DNA of 64,000 bases from an uncultured Succiniclasticum sp. (GCA_902801365.1 CADCHY010000012.1:1-64000); one strand, 5' to 3'. Positions 35,594 to 45,357 are shown, counted from the first letter of the stretch. Numbers and translations are program-made. Notes: generated by a model from the sequence alone, not told the origin.

Positions 35594-36166
35594 TCACTGC
35601 TCATCCTGCCGGGCCGGCTTATATATTATTTTGCCTTTCGCCACATAGTTCCGCAGCACCTGCTCGCCCAGCTCCCGCTCAATGTTGCCGTACACAACGA
35701 TGCCCCGTTTCTTAAACTCTTCCACCCATCCGGGTTTATAGCCTTCATCAAACCCCGTGATCTCTTCCACGGATTCGGTAGGCACGCCGTAATACACTTC
35801 CTTTATGCCTGACCACATAATGCCGCCCATGCACATCAGACAAGGCTCAGAGGTTGAATACAATTTCAAATGAAACGGGGAAAGGTCATAGGTGCTCAGC
35901 TTTTCCTCCGCCGCTTTGATCACGTTCATCTCCGCATGATTATGGGAACAATTGTCCAGCGTAACCGTGTTAGGCATTTTTACCACAAGGTTCCCCTCCG
36001 CGTCATAGATTGCCGCGGCAAAGGGGCCGCTGCCCAGCTCCGCCAGCTCCTCCAGTTCATGCTGCAGCGCCGCGATAATGCGGCTTGCTTCCGCAATTTT
36101 ATTTTTGTCAGGCGTTTCGTTGGAAACGATCCCGGAAAATGTTTCACGTGAAATATTGTCAGCCAT
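35594..36166 (-). CDS. Nucleoside/guanine deaminase-like cytidine deaminase family enzyme
   Basis: A zinc-dependent deaminase with the metal site HAEMN near residue 75 and PCLMCM near residue 108. The family includes guanine deaminase and tRNA adenosine deaminase; the length (about 190) and the C-terminal region fit small-molecule nucleobase deaminases best. I choose the ATG at 36166, which overlaps the end of the upstream kinase gene by eight bases; a GTG at 36175 is an alternative. A parS-like site is embedded in codons 4-9 (ISRETF). Confidence 0.82.
   Translation of the reverse strand: MADNISRETFSGIVSNETPDKNKIAEASRIIAALQHELEELAELGSGPFAAAIYDAEGNLVVKMPNTVTLDNCSHNHAEMNVIKAAEEKLSTYDLSPFHLKLYSTSEPCLMCMGGIMWSGIKEVYYGVPTESVEEITGFDEGYKPGWVEEFKKRGIVVYGNIERELGEQVLRNYVAKGKIIYKPARQDEQ
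36140..36155. other. parS-like ParB-binding site inside the deaminase gene
   Basis: TGTTTCACGTGAAATA matches the parS consensus TGTTTCACGTGAAACA in 15 of 16 positions. It is within the first codons of the deaminase gene, as is common for parS sites, which often lie in coding DNA. Confidence 0.75.
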
Positions 36167-37034
36167 TTTTATCACTCACTTTCTTCGCCCATTCCCAGGG
36201 TCCTGCATACTTTACGCTTTCGGTGGCGATTTTTGACGCAAACGTAAGAGCCTCCCTGAAATCAAACTGCTTATGATAATAAGCAAAGCAAAACGCCCCA
36301 TGGAAAATATCCCCGGCCGCCAGACTGTCCACGCAGGTTACGGACGCTACAGGAATCTCACCGTCGGCCAGGCGAATCGGTTTTTCACCTCTTGTCATGG
36401 CCTTTTTTGCATTCCCACACTCTTCGATGGCAAAAATGTCACGGCCCGCAGAATCCCTGAACTCTTCGGAAGAAATTACAACACTTGCTTTTTTAAGAAA
36501 CGCAAGGGTTTCTCCCTTCCAGGAACCCGCATCCACTACAATTTCGCAATTGCAGTTGCGGAGAACCGCTAACGAAAGCTCCTGCTGGTTCAGATCAAAC
36601 AGGCAGAAAGCCAGTTCTTCCAGCGCAGGAACTTTTATTGTTTTATATTGGTTCTGGCCGCTGAAAATCTGCCTGTCGCCGTTCCGGTCCACCGCAATGG
36701 CCGCCACGGCAGGCATGGCATCGTCCTCCGTACAATTGACAACGGTCACGCCAGATTTTTCCAGCGTTTCTTTTATCACGTCCGATTCCGCCGTGTTCCC
36801 GAGGCAGGTGACCAACGTGGCGTTTCCGCCCAGCAACGAGTAAGTGATGGCCGCGTTCGCCGCCGGCCCGCCCACAAGCCTCGTAAAATGATTCGTTTTT
36901 ACTTTGGAATTCTTCCGGGGATGGGAATCGACATAAAACACATAGTCCATCGTCGTCAATCCCACAAAATATCCCCGGGGACTTGTTTGCCGTTTCGGTC
37001 CGTCCATTTTAAATACCTTTAACATTATCCACAA
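36159..37034 (-). CDS. PfkB-family carbohydrate/nucleoside kinase
   Basis: A ribokinase-like kinase with the N-terminal GGPAANAAI substrate-binding signature and the C-terminal DSLAAGDIFHGAF motif containing the catalytic Asp and anion hole. The nearest subgroups are sugar kinases such as sulfofructose kinase. The start is uncertain because several in-frame ATG codons (37034, 37025, 37007) precede the conserved part. It overlaps the deaminase gene by eight bases, so the pair may act on a nucleoside or its sugar; this is an inference from gene order. Confidence 0.85.
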   Translation of the reverse strand: MWIMLKVFKMDGPKRQTSPRGYFVGLTTMDYVFYVDSHPRKNSKVKTNHFTRLVGGPAANAAITYSLLGGNATLVTCLGNTAESDVIKETLEKSGVTVVNCTEDDAMPAVAAIAVDRNGDRQIFSGQNQYKTIKVPALEELAFCLFDLNQQELSLAVLRNCNCEIVVDAGSWKGETLAFLKKASVVISSEEFRDSAGRDIFAIEECGNAKKAMTRGEKPIRLADGEIPVASVTCVDSLAAGDIFHGAFCFAYYHKQFDFREALTFASKIATESVKYAGPWEWAKKVSDKNG

Positions 37035-37102
37035 ACTTTTGTACCGTTCTTAAGCATCTCTTAAACGAACTAATGAAAATGCAAAACGTACCAGAACAAC
37101 TT

Positions 37103-37849
37103 TCAAATCCCGGCTACCGCCTCCGACAGCACCTTCCCGATGGCATCGCGTATGACAAGCTCAGCCCTGGAATCCGCTTTCGTTTCGGTTTTGTTGATCA
37201 GAACGAGATGACGTCCCCGGAAATAATCGATCAGCCCCGCCGCCGGATAGACCACCAGCGACGTGCCGCCGATGATCAGCGTATCCGCTTCCCGGATGGC
37301 GCGGACCGCGTTATGCACCACATCGGAATCCAGGCCTTCCTCATAAAGCACCACGCCCGGCCGGACGATGCCGCCGCAGTCTTCGCAATAGGGAATCGGC
37401 TTGTTCTCTTCCTGCAGCACGTAGTCCACCGGATACACCCTGCCGCACTGCAGGCACGGCCACCGGAGAATGGAACCGTGCAGCTCATACACGGTTTTTG
37501 AACCCGCCAGCTGATGCAGCCCGTCAATATTCTGGGTGACAACGGCCTTCAGAATGCCGCGCCGTTCCAGTTCCGCCAGCGCGATATGCCCCGCATTGGG
37601 CTGAATGTTCCGGAAGATCCGGTGCTCCCTGTAGAACTCGAAGAACGCTTCCGTATGATTCACAAAGAAACTGTGGGAAGCCATTTCCTCCGGACGGAAC
37701 TCCTGGTGGAGCCTCCGGCTGTAGATTCCGTTCGCGCTGCGGAAATCCGGCACCCCGGACTCCGTGGACATCCCGGCGCCGCCGAAGAACACGACATTTT
37801 TACTCTCTCTGAGAATTTGTGTAAGCGTTTCTATATTATTCATCGTCAT
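37103..37849 (-). CDS. cobB: Sir2-family NAD-dependent protein deacetylase
   Basis: A sirtuin of about 249 residues. It has the NAD-binding GGAGMSTESGVPDFRS motif, the TQNIDGLHQ block, the catalytic His in YELHGS and a zinc site CLQC...CEDCGG. It removes acyl groups from lysines, with acetyl-CoA synthetase a typical target. GGAG lies just before the ATG at 37849; GTG at 37852 and ATG at 37843 are possible alternatives. Confidence 0.93.
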   Translation of the reverse strand: MTMNNIETLTQILRESKNVVFFGGAGMSTESGVPDFRSANGIYSRRLHQEFRPEEMASHSFFVNHTEAFFEFYREHRIFRNIQPNAGHIALAELERRGILKAVVTQNIDGLHQLAGSKTVYELHGSILRWPCLQCGRVYPVDYVLQEENKPIPYCEDCGGIVRPGVVLYEEGLDSDVVHNAVRAIREADTLIIGGTSLVVYPAAGLIDYFRGRHLVLINKTETKADSRAELVIRDAIGKVLSEAVAGI

Positions 37850-38015
37850 CACTTCTCCGGATCAAACGTTACATCACTCTTTTTACAAACCGCCCCGTCT
37901 TTTGTTTCTCCGCACCTGTCAAAAACCGCCCCGTATTCTGGTTCTTCGCACCCGTTAAAAAAGGCCACGCACTATTATCTTACGTTCATTATAACAAAAC
38001 AACCGTGGAATAACA

Positions 38016-38044
38016 AAACAGCCGCGGAAAATTCCACGGCTGTT
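38016..38044 (-). terminator. terminator after the P-type ATPase gene
   Basis: AACAGCCGCGGAA pairs with TTCCACGGCTGTT (one mismatch) and on the minus strand is followed by TTGTTATT. It resembles the terminator at 31008. Confidence 0.75.
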
Positions 38045-38067
38045 GCATTATTTACTTGGTCCATCTC

Positions 38068-40698
38068 CTACAGATTTCTTTCCCGCTTAATATCCAGTCT
38101 CTCTTTCGCCAGGGTAATCGCCGCGTTGATCAGGACGCCGGTCACCGCGATGAAGAGGATCAGCGCAATGTCAACCGTTCCCACAGGCGCCAGCTTCAGC
38201 AGGGCGCGCATGGGGGGAACCACCAGGATGCCAATCTGCAGCAGGATGCCCACGAACGTGATGATATTGAGGGCCTTGTTGTTCCAGGATTCTTTCGTGG
38301 CAAAGGCCAGGCTGCCCTTGGTCTTGCAGACGTACGCCATCAGCATCTCGTTGATGGCCAGCGTACTGAAACAATAGGTCCGGCACAGTTTCAGGAGTTC
38401 TTCGTTTCCTTCCAGATTCGCCAGGATGTTGCCCGTTCCGTACTGCATGATTACGGGAAGCAGGAACGCCAGCAACGTCACGCCACCGCTGATCAGGCCC
38501 TGGATCACGATGTTCAGGTAATCGCTCCGGTTCAAAATGCCGGCCTTTACGTCCCTGGGCTTTTCATTCATGACGGCGTCCGAACCCACGTCCATGCCCA
38601 GAGCCAGTGAAGGCGCCGTATCCGTCAGCAGGTTCACCCACAGGATCTGGATGGTGGAAAGGGGCGAAGACAGGCCCGCGAAGATGGCCGACGCCATCAG
38701 CACCACTTCGCCGAAATTGGACCGCAGCAGATACACGACCGATTTCTTAATATTGTTGAACAGGTTGCGGCCTTCCATCACCGCGTTCTTAATGGTGATG
38801 AAATTGTCGTCCACCAGAATCATCTCCGCGGCATCCTTGGCCACTTCCGTGCCGCCGATGCCCATGGCCACGCCGATGTCCGCCGCTTTCAGGGAAGGCG
38901 CGTCATTGACGCCGTCACCTGTCATGGAGCAGATCTTGCCGTGAGACTGGAACGCCTGCACGATCTGCACCTTGTTCTCCGGCGACACCCGCGCGAAGAC
39001 GCGGTAATCCAGCACGTTCTTCTTAAACTCTTCCGGATCCATCTCATCGATCTCCGCGCCGGAAATGCTCTGGGAAATATCCGTGGCGATATCCAGCTCC
39101 TTGGCGATGGCATAGGCCGTAATCTTATGGTCGCCCGTAATCATAGCCACATCGATGCCCGCGTGATGACACTCGTCAACGGTTTCCTTCACGCCTTCCT
39201 TGGGCGGGTCGATCATGGCGCCCAGCCCCACGAAGATCATATCCTTTTCCTGGGGAACGGTATCCCCTTCCCGGTACGCCAGGGCCAGCACCCGGAGCGC
39301 TTCGGAACTCATGATGTCCGCCGCCTGGGTGGCCAGGACCACGTCCTCGTTGGTGATCTCCCGTATGCCGTCCTCATCCAGGATGCGGTCGCAGCGGACG
39401 ATGACGGAATCAATGGCGCCCTTCGTGTAGGAAATATTTTTAATTTCTCCGTCCCGTTCCACCCGGTCCAGGGTGGTCATCATCTTCCGGCCGGAATCAA
39501 AGGGGATCTCATCAAAGCGGGTGATATTACGCATGATATCGTAATAGCCCAGCTTTTTATCTTTCGCGTACTTGATGAACGCGGTTTCCGTAGGATCGCC
39601 GATCTCCTCGCCGGTCTCTTCGGAATACTTCGCGTCGTTGCAGGCCAGGAAGCCCTCCAGCAGCGTGGCAAAAACCTTGCTGTCCGCAGGCAGTTCTTCC
39701 GGTTCCAGCGCCTCGCCGGAAAGATACCACTTCACCACCGTCATCCGGTTCTGGGTCAGGGTGCCCGTCTTATCGGAACAGATGACATTCACCGCGCCCA
39801 GGGTTTCCACCGCATGGATCTGCTTCACGATGGCGTTGCGCTTGCTCATCTCCTGGATGCCGGCTGTAAGCACCAGCGTAACCACAGTAGCCAGCCCTTC
39901 CGGAATGACCGCCACGGCAAAGGCGATGGAGATCATCAGGGTTTCAATGACAGGCGTGCGGTAAATAAAAATCTGGCAGGCGAACATCACGATACACAGG
40001 ACCACGCCCGCAATGCCAAGCACCTTGGAGATGCTGTCCAGATTCTTCTGCAGCGGCGTCTCCTGCTTTTCAATCTGATGCAGCATGCCCGAAATCTTGC
40101 CGATCTCGGTATTGTCGCCGATTTTTTCCACCACGCCCTCGCCGCGGCCGTATTCCACCAGCGTGGACATGAACACCTTGTCCTTGCGGTCGCCGAGGGG
40201 CGTCTTCTCATCGCTTTTTTCGTTGCAGTCCTTCTCCACCGCAACGCTTTCTCCCGTCAGGGCCGATTCATTTATCTTCAGCGAGCTGGTCTGCACCAGC
40301 GCAAGATCCGCAGGCACCACGCGCCCCGCCTCCAGGATCACGTAATCGCCCTCCACCAGATCCGCCGCCGGGATCTCCGTCTCCACGCCGTCCCGGATCA
40401 CCACAGCTGTGGACGCGTTGATCCGCCGCAGGGCCTCGACCGATTTCTCCGCCGAAAGTTCCTGCACGGTGCCGATGATGACATTGGCCAGCACCACCAC
40501 GATGATAATGATGCCGTCCACGATTTCCCCGGTCATGATGGAAATGACCGACGCTGCCACCAGCAGAAGCAGCAGCGGCGACGCAAACTGCTCCGCGATC
40601 ACAGAAAACAGACTCTTCTTCTTTCCCTGGGTGAGAACGTTTTTCCCCTTCTTGCCCCTCTCCAGGGCTTCCGCGGTAGTTAACCCTTTTCTATCCAT
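38068..40698 (-). CDS. Cation P-type ATPase, Ca2+ type (type II)
   Basis: A P-type ATPase of about 876 residues with the expected order of motifs: TGES (actuator), PEGLA in helix 4, the phosphorylated Asp in SDKTGTLTQN, MTGDGVNDAPSLK, and a C-terminal membrane block containing NLLTDTAPSLALGMD. This matches Ca2+/Mn2+-exporting PMR1/SERCA-like enzymes. An in-frame GTG (40710) lies just after a ribosome site, but the ATG at 40698 is better spaced from AGGAG. It is monocistronic. Confidence 0.9.
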   Translation of the reverse strand: MDRKGLTTAEALERGKKGKNVLTQGKKKSLFSVIAEQFASPLLLLLVAASVISIMTGEIVDGIIIIVVVLANVIIGTVQELSAEKSVEALRRINASTAVVIRDGVETEIPAADLVEGDYVILEAGRVVPADLALVQTSSLKINESALTGESVAVEKDCNEKSDEKTPLGDRKDKVFMSTLVEYGRGEGVVEKIGDNTEIGKISGMLHQIEKQETPLQKNLDSISKVLGIAGVVLCIVMFACQIFIYRTPVIETLMISIAFAVAVIPEGLATVVTLVLTAGIQEMSKRNAIVKQIHAVETLGAVNVICSDKTGTLTQNRMTVVKWYLSGEALEPEELPADSKVFATLLEGFLACNDAKYSEETGEEIGDPTETAFIKYAKDKKLGYYDIMRNITRFDEIPFDSGRKMMTTLDRVERDGEIKNISYTKGAIDSVIVRCDRILDEDGIREITNEDVVLATQAADIMSSEALRVLALAYREGDTVPQEKDMIFVGLGAMIDPPKEGVKETVDECHHAGIDVAMITGDHKITAYAIAKELDIATDISQSISGAEIDEMDPEEFKKNVLDYRVFARVSPENKVQIVQAFQSHGKICSMTGDGVNDAPSLKAADIGVAMGIGGTEVAKDAAEMILVDDNFITIKNAVMEGRNLFNNIKKSVVYLLRSNFGEVVLMASAIFAGLSSPLSTIQILWVNLLTDTAPSLALGMDVGSDAVMNEKPRDVKAGILNRSDYLNIVIQGLISGGVTLLAFLLPVIMQYGTGNILANLEGNEELLKLCRTYCFSTLAINEMLMAYVCKTKGSLAFATKESWNNKALNIITFVGILLQIGILVVPPMRALLKLAPVGTVDIALILFIAVTGVLINAAITLAKERLDIKRERNL

Positions 40699-40710
40699 TA
40701 CCTTCGCCAC

Positions 40711-41091
40711 TCCTGTCTTACCAATTAACCCTGCCGGTTATAAAAAGCACATTCTTTCCTTATTATCATGATACTAAATTTTGCTTTGGAGTTCAATATA
40801 TTACATATTAAGTAACGTAATATTTTATCACGCCGCGGGCGGAGGATTTGGCGATGGAAAGTGTACAGAATTACAGGCAGGAAAAAACGGGAATTAAGAA
40901 ATTCCCGGAACGCCCGGAAACGGTTTCACAAAAAGCGCGACAGGCCGGAAATCTGTCCCTGCTTCGCTGTACGATTTCAGAAATTTATGTTACTATAAAA
41001 TGACAGAAAGATAAAATTTCGGTAAGAAAGAGAATTAAAAACCCTGCTGCCGGCTGAACCGGGGCAGGCCTTGTTCCGAAGGAGGAATAAA
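40711..41091. other. divergent intergenic region with no gene
   Basis: The gap between the P-type ATPase and the SH3b lipoprotein gene holds no convincing gene. It contains a TTAC-N7-GTAA inverted repeat (40801-40818) facing the ATPase gene, the hairpin GGGAATTAAGAAATTCCC, and a CCTGC...GCAGG hairpin just before the lipoprotein ribosome site. TATAAA near 40995 is a possible -10 element. Confidence 0.4.
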
Positions 41092-42042
41092 ATGCGTATT
41101 CAAAACTGGAAAAAAGGAACGGCGTCGCTCCTTGCCGCTTCGATCATCCTGTTCGCGCTTTCCGGCTGCGGCGGGAAAAAGACCGCGGAAGCCCCCGCAA
41201 AAACGGGGAATCCGCCGGCGGCCGCGGAACAGACAACCGGAGCCGGAAAAGAAAAAGCCGCAAGCATGGAGCCGGAAGGGAAAACGAAACCCGCCGGCAC
41301 GGCTGCGGCTGCATCGGTTGAGGAGAAGGCCACGAAGGTGCTTGCCGAGGTGCTGAAGGAGAACGGCGCGGACGCGCAGGCCATTGCCGGACGCGTGGCG
41401 GCGACTTCCTACGGGCACAGCGAAAAGGGATTTCTGGCTTACAGCAAAGGCGCCGTCTGGATCGTCGACCTGAAGAACCGGACCTACGGGTGTATCAACT
41501 ATCCCACCTATCTCGGAAAAATCTACCGGAGCCAGGGAAAAAAAGAAGACGGTGTAGCGATCTTCAACATGTCCCATCTGGAAAAGGAGCAGAACAAGGA
41601 CGCGGAGCTTGGGAAATGGGAGCACATCATGCACACGATCCCCTGCTACGTTCTGTATACGTTTGACCAGAAAGGAGAACCCGTCCTGGACGACACGCGG
41701 ATCTTTTCCGCTACGGGTACCCTGACGCCGTCCCATTACCACGCTGAGGTAAAAGAGCCGAAAAACGCGGCCCTGGCCGCGCTGGCGGTAACGGAAGCGG
41801 GGGCGTTCTTAGACCAGGCTGCCAAACACGGCATGAAATTTTTCCTGGACACCAACGTGGGAAAGATCACGGGCACCGAGGTCCGGATGCGGGGCGGCCC
41901 CGGAACCGAATATAAGATCCTGGGCGCTTTCGAAAAGGGAGAGACCGTTGAGATCCTGGAAGACGGGAACGGCTGGTTCAAGGTCAGAAGAAAGAACGGC
42001 GAGACCGGCTGGGTCTCCGCTGATTTCTGTAAGAAAAGCTGA
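41092..42042 (+). CDS. SH3b-domain lipoprotein
   Basis: A lipoprotein of 316 residues (signal ending FALSGC) with an Ala/Pro/Lys-rich linker to about residue 75, a central domain of unknown family, and a C-terminal bacterial SH3 domain (VRMRGGPGTEYKILG...GNGWFKVRRKNGETGWVSADF), which commonly binds peptidoglycan. I place the start at 41092 with GGAGG seven bases upstream. It is probably attached to the outer or inner membrane and contacts the cell wall. It is monocistronic, followed by a terminator. Confidence 0.82.
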   Translation: MRIQNWKKGTASLLAASIILFALSGCGGKKTAEAPAKTGNPPAAAEQTTGAGKEKAASMEPEGKTKPAGTAAAASVEEKATKVLAEVLKENGADAQAIAGRVAATSYGHSEKGFLAYSKGAVWIVDLKNRTYGCINYPTYLGKIYRSQGKKEDGVAIFNMSHLEKEQNKDAELGKWEHIMHTIPCYVLYTFDQKGEPVLDDTRIFSATGTLTPSHYHAEVKEPKNAALAALAVTEAGAFLDQAAKHGMKFFLDTNVGKITGTEVRMRGGPGTEYKILGAFEKGETVEILEDGNGWFKVRRKNGETGWVSADFCKKS

Positions 42043-42070
42043 GCGGAACCGCGGCTGGCTTTGTAAATTA

Positions 42071-42105
42071 AAAATCCTGACGCGTACTTTGCGCGTCAGG
42101 ATTTT
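42071..42105. terminator. bidirectional terminator
   Basis: AAAATCCTGACGCG pairs with CGCGTCAGGATTTT around a 7-base loop, between the convergent lipoprotein and NhaC genes. Confidence 0.9.
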
Positions 42106-42108
42106 ATT

Positions 42109-43524
42109 TTACATTACAAAACCTACAACCGCGTACAGGATCAGGGAAACCAGAGCGAATCCCAGCACATACGGCATCTGGGTTTTGATGTGATCCATGA
42201 TCTCGCAGCCGGTGGTGGCGCAGGACATGATGGTCGTATCGGAAATCGGGGAAGCGTGGTCCCCGAAGATGGAACCGCCGAACATGGCGCCGGCTGTCAG
42301 CGGGATGCTGACGCCCATCTGGATCGCCATGGGCAGGGCGATAACGCCCATGATCGCCATGGTGCCCATGGAGGTGCCGGTGGCAAAGGAAAGCAGGCAG
42401 GCGATGATGAAGGCCAGCATCGGCAGCATGCCGGGACTCAGGAACTGCATGAAGATGGAGCTCAGGTAACGCCCGGTATCCAGCTGCTTCACCAGCGGCC
42501 CCATGGTAAGGGCCAGCGTCAGCACCAGGGCGATGGAAAGCATGGTGCCCATGCCTTTGATGATCTCATTGGTAAGCTGGCTTAACGTAAATACTTTTTC
42601 CGCCAGGCAAAGAACGGAAATGGAAGCCACGGCCATGATGCAGCCCCACAGCAGGGCCTGCATGCCGGCGCCTTTCGTGGGATCGCCCTTGCCGGTCACC
42701 GTCAGCGTGGCCAGGATCACGACGATCATGACCAGGGTGGGCACGATCATGTTCAGCGCCCGGGGTTTGGCGCCGCTGGCTACTTCTTTCACGGTTTCCT
42801 GCTGCGCGTTGACCTTAGAGGCCGGGTCATCCAGCTGGCCGGTAGCCGCTGCCCGCTGCTCCGCTTTTTTCATAGGCCCGAAGTCCACCGGGGCAAAACA
42901 GGAGAGCAGCGCGAAGACTACGGCGATAATGCAGTAGAAATTCAGGGGGATAGACTGGAACAACACGGTGATCGCCTGATCCTTCGGCACGCCGCCGCTG
43001 GTGAGGTACCCGGTCATGGCGCCCAGCCAGCCGCTTAAGGGCAGCAGCACGCACCAGGGGGTGGAGGTGGTATGGACCAGGAAGGCCGCCTTTTCGTGGG
43101 GCACTTTCATGCTGTCGTTCAGGGGACGGGCCACCGACCCTGTTACCATACAGCTCAGGGAACCGGAGGTAAAGATGACGATGCCCAGCAGCCAGGTAAA
43201 GAATTTTGCCGCCCGGGAGGTCCGGATGATGCCCTTCTTCTTTACCATGATATCCACGAAGCCTTCAATGCCGCCGGAGCATTCAATGAGATAGAGCATG
43301 GCGCCAATCAGGAACATGGACATGATGACGATGGTATTGGAATTACCGGCAAAGGTTTTTACAATGCTGTAAAACGCGGCGTTCAGGCCAGCAAAAAATC
43401 CGCCCGTCAGGATGAAGTTGGCCAGAAAGATACCGACCAGCAGGGCCACAAACACGTTTTTGAGTACCAGCGCCAGAATAATAGTAACCAGCGGGGGAAT
43501 GACTGAAAGGAACCCAAATTGCAT
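42109..43524 (-). CDS. nhaC: NhaC-family Na+/H+ antiporter
   Basis: A 471-residue membrane protein with about eleven to twelve helices. The family pattern includes the ECSGGIEGFVDI block, VTGSVARPLNDSMKVPHEKAAF, and FATGTSMGTMAIMG. NhaC-type proteins exchange Na+ for H+, although some members carry organic anions or amino-acid derivatives. The start at 43524 has AAGGTG upstream; the frame is open 51 bases further. It is 17 bases past the end of the amidohydrolase gene, so it may import that enzyme's substrate. Confidence 0.9.
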   Translation of the reverse strand: MQFGFLSVIPPLVTIILALVLKNVFVALLVGIFLANFILTGGFFAGLNAAFYSIVKTFAGNSNTIVIMSMFLIGAMLYLIECSGGIEGFVDIMVKKKGIIRTSRAAKFFTWLLGIVIFTSGSLSCMVTGSVARPLNDSMKVPHEKAAFLVHTTSTPWCVLLPLSGWLGAMTGYLTSGGVPKDQAITVLFQSIPLNFYCIIAVVFALLSCFAPVDFGPMKKAEQRAAATGQLDDPASKVNAQQETVKEVASGAKPRALNMIVPTLVMIVVILATLTVTGKGDPTKGAGMQALLWGCIMAVASISVLCLAEKVFTLSQLTNEIIKGMGTMLSIALVLTLALTMGPLVKQLDTGRYLSSIFMQFLSPGMLPMLAFIIACLLSFATGTSMGTMAIMGVIALPMAIQMGVSIPLTAGAMFGGSIFGDHASPISDTTIMSCATTGCEIMDHIKTQMPYVLGFALVSLILYAVVGFVM

Positions 43525-43540
43525 GATGTATACACCTTCT

Positions 43541-44905
43541 TTATAATTTTCGTACCGCCTTACCCAGGCGGCCATTTATGATCTCGCCTTGCCGCAAGGC
43601 GATTTCACCGTTGATCAGCACACAGGCAATGCCTTCCGGAGGCAGCGTCGGTTCCGCGAAGGTAGCCCTGTCCGTGACAGCAGCAGGGTTGAAGATGACA
43701 ATATCCGCGTCCGCGCCAGCCTGCAGGCTGCCCTTGCGGGGCAGACCCATCCGGTCCGCCGGCATGGCCGTGCACATTTTTACCGCTTCGTACAGGGAAA
43801 GCTTGCCCCGGCGGACGAATTCCGCAAACAGGCGGGGGAAGGAACCGGCCGCCCGGGGATGTCCCTGGCCATTGTTCATGATCCCGTCGCTGCCCAGCAT
43901 CACATTGGGATCCTGCAGGGCGCGGTCCACGTCCGCTTCCTTCATGACGTAGCAAACGGTCAGGTGCTCCGGATGCTCCCGCCGTTCCTCTTCGAAAATT
44001 TCTTTCGTACAGCGCTGCCCCCTGTACTTTCCCTCACAGATTTCAATGACATCGTAGCCGCAGTGATACCGTTCCATCCAGCCTTCGTCATAGGTCGCGG
44101 CGCCGATGGAGGTAGAAAACGCGTAATACGGATAGCAGTCACAGCTGACATCCAGCCCGTTCATGCGGTATTCCGCGATAAAGGCAAGAAACTCTTCCAT
44201 CTGGCCAAAGCCCGCCATGGAACCGATATGGGAAAACTGCGCCGGCAGTCCCAGCTCCCGGGCGGCGTCCAGAAATTCCCGGCCGGCCGAAAAAATAGCG
44301 GCCGCGTCGTCCCGGACGTGGGCCGCGATAAACTTATGACGGGGCACGCAGACCCGGGCTGTCTCCCGCAGCTCCGCCGCATCGATGCCCGGCGTGTAGC
44401 GAAGGCCGTAGGAAACGCCGAAACAGCCCGCGTCCAATTCTTTTTCCAGCATCCTTGCCATGGCGGCCCGTTCTTCCGGGCTGGCCGGCGTATACTTGTC
44501 AGCGTGGCCGCAGGCTTCCCGGATAAACGCGTGTCCGGCCAGCAGCGCCACGTTGACGGCGGCGCCGTCCCTGTCCACGATGTCCAGATACCGGGCCGGG
44601 TCGTACCGGTTGATGCCGCACTCGCCGCCTAACACGGTAGTGACGCCCATGCGCAGCATACATTTGAAAATAGCCTTTTTGTCATCGTCTTCCAGACGGC
44701 CGTCCGCCCCTATGAAATCTTCGTGCATATGGATGTCCAGGAAACCGGGGACAACCACCATACCGGCCGCGTCAATGACGCGGTCCGCAGCCGGTTCGGC
44801 TTTGGTAACGGCTGCCACCCTGCCGCCTTCCAGCAGCAGGTTCAGCCGGGCCTGCACCCGGTTGCGGGGATCTACGAGCAATCCGTTTTTCAGTAACGTT
44901 TTCAT
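43541..44905 (-). CDS. N-acyl-D-amino-acid deacylase-like amidohydrolase
   Basis: A 454-residue amidohydrolase of the D-aminoacylase/dihydroorotase-like group. The metal-binding DIHMHEDF motif is near residue 60, and later blocks include HIGSMAGFGQM and SDGIMNNGQGHPRAAGSFPRL, typical of D-aminoacylases. It probably hydrolyses an N-acyl amino acid or peptide-like substrate in the cytoplasm. The start at 44905 has AAGGAG upstream; the open frame extends 117 bases beyond it. It is operonic with the downstream NhaC antiporter, suggesting coupled uptake and hydrolysis. Confidence 0.88.
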   Translation of the reverse strand: MKTLLKNGLLVDPRNRVQARLNLLLEGGRVAAVTKAEPAADRVIDAAGMVVVPGFLDIHMHEDFIGADGRLEDDDKKAIFKCMLRMGVTTVLGGECGINRYDPARYLDIVDRDGAAVNVALLAGHAFIREACGHADKYTPASPEERAAMARMLEKELDAGCFGVSYGLRYTPGIDAAELRETARVCVPRHKFIAAHVRDDAAAIFSAGREFLDAARELGLPAQFSHIGSMAGFGQMEEFLAFIAEYRMNGLDVSCDCYPYYAFSTSIGAATYDEGWMERYHCGYDVIEICEGKYRGQRCTKEIFEEERREHPEHLTVCYVMKEADVDRALQDPNVMLGSDGIMNNGQGHPRAAGSFPRLFAEFVRRGKLSLYEAVKMCTAMPADRMGLPRKGSLQAGADADIVIFNPAAVTDRATFAEPTLPPEGIACVLINGEIALRQGEIINGRLGKAVRKL

Positions 44906-45102
44906 ACGGTTCTCCTTGTTCCGATGAGAACTGCCGCGTTTTGCCAGCCTGTCGGTTGCTTCCGGTACACGAAAGCGGCAGGCGCAATTGAACGGCATCC
45001 CTCTATAGTATAATAGTAGCACTTACAGAATAAAATGTACATAATTTTTTCGGAAAAATCTGAAGACTTTCCGGATCCTGCCTGTGGTTTCCTCCGGGCT
45101 CT

Positions 45103-45357
45103 TTATTTCCACACATACACTGTGACAAGCGCCTGTACTATTATCATTGCCGGCACTCCGAACCGGAACAACGGCTTCAAGGTTTTGTGACGGAACACAA
45201 GCATGCCAAGATACGCGCCGGCAGAGCCACCTGCCGCAGCCAGACCCAGCAGCACCCACTCCGGGATCCGCCACCAGTGATTGACGGCTTTCAGCTTATC
45301 CAGGCCGTAGACGAAAAAAGTTATGATGTTGATGATGATAAACGCATAGAAAGTCAT
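45103..45357 (-). CDS. DUF1294 membrane protein
   Basis: An 84-residue membrane protein with three hydrophobic helices. The pattern FVYGLDKLKAVNHWWRIPEWVLLGLAAAGGS-like stretch and the FRHKTLKP segment are characteristic of DUF1294. Its function is unestablished. There is no strong ribosome site before the ATG. It is next to the methyltransferase gene on the same strand. Confidence 0.82.
   Translation of the reverse strand: MTFYAFIIINIITFFVYGLDKLKAVNHWWRIPEWVLLGLAAAGGSAGAYLGMLVFRHKTLKPLFRFGVPAMIIVQALVTVYVWK

Noticed and set aside
36140-36155. Ordinary E-box-like palindrome by chance in the deaminase gene
   Set aside because: Fifteen of sixteen bases match the parS consensus and a second site is 17 kb away, so chance is unlikely; I kept it as a parS candidate.
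37514-38377. A 287-codon plus-strand open frame opposite cobB
   Set aside because: It is antisense to the sirtuin and the end of the ATPase gene and has no protein-like domain pattern.
38941-40683. A 580-codon open frame on the plus strand opposite the P-type ATPase
   Set aside because: It is a shadow of the opposite reading frame: His/Gly/Arg-rich, low-complexity, no ribosome site or domain. The same holds for the long antisense frames opposite chlI, chlD and cobN.
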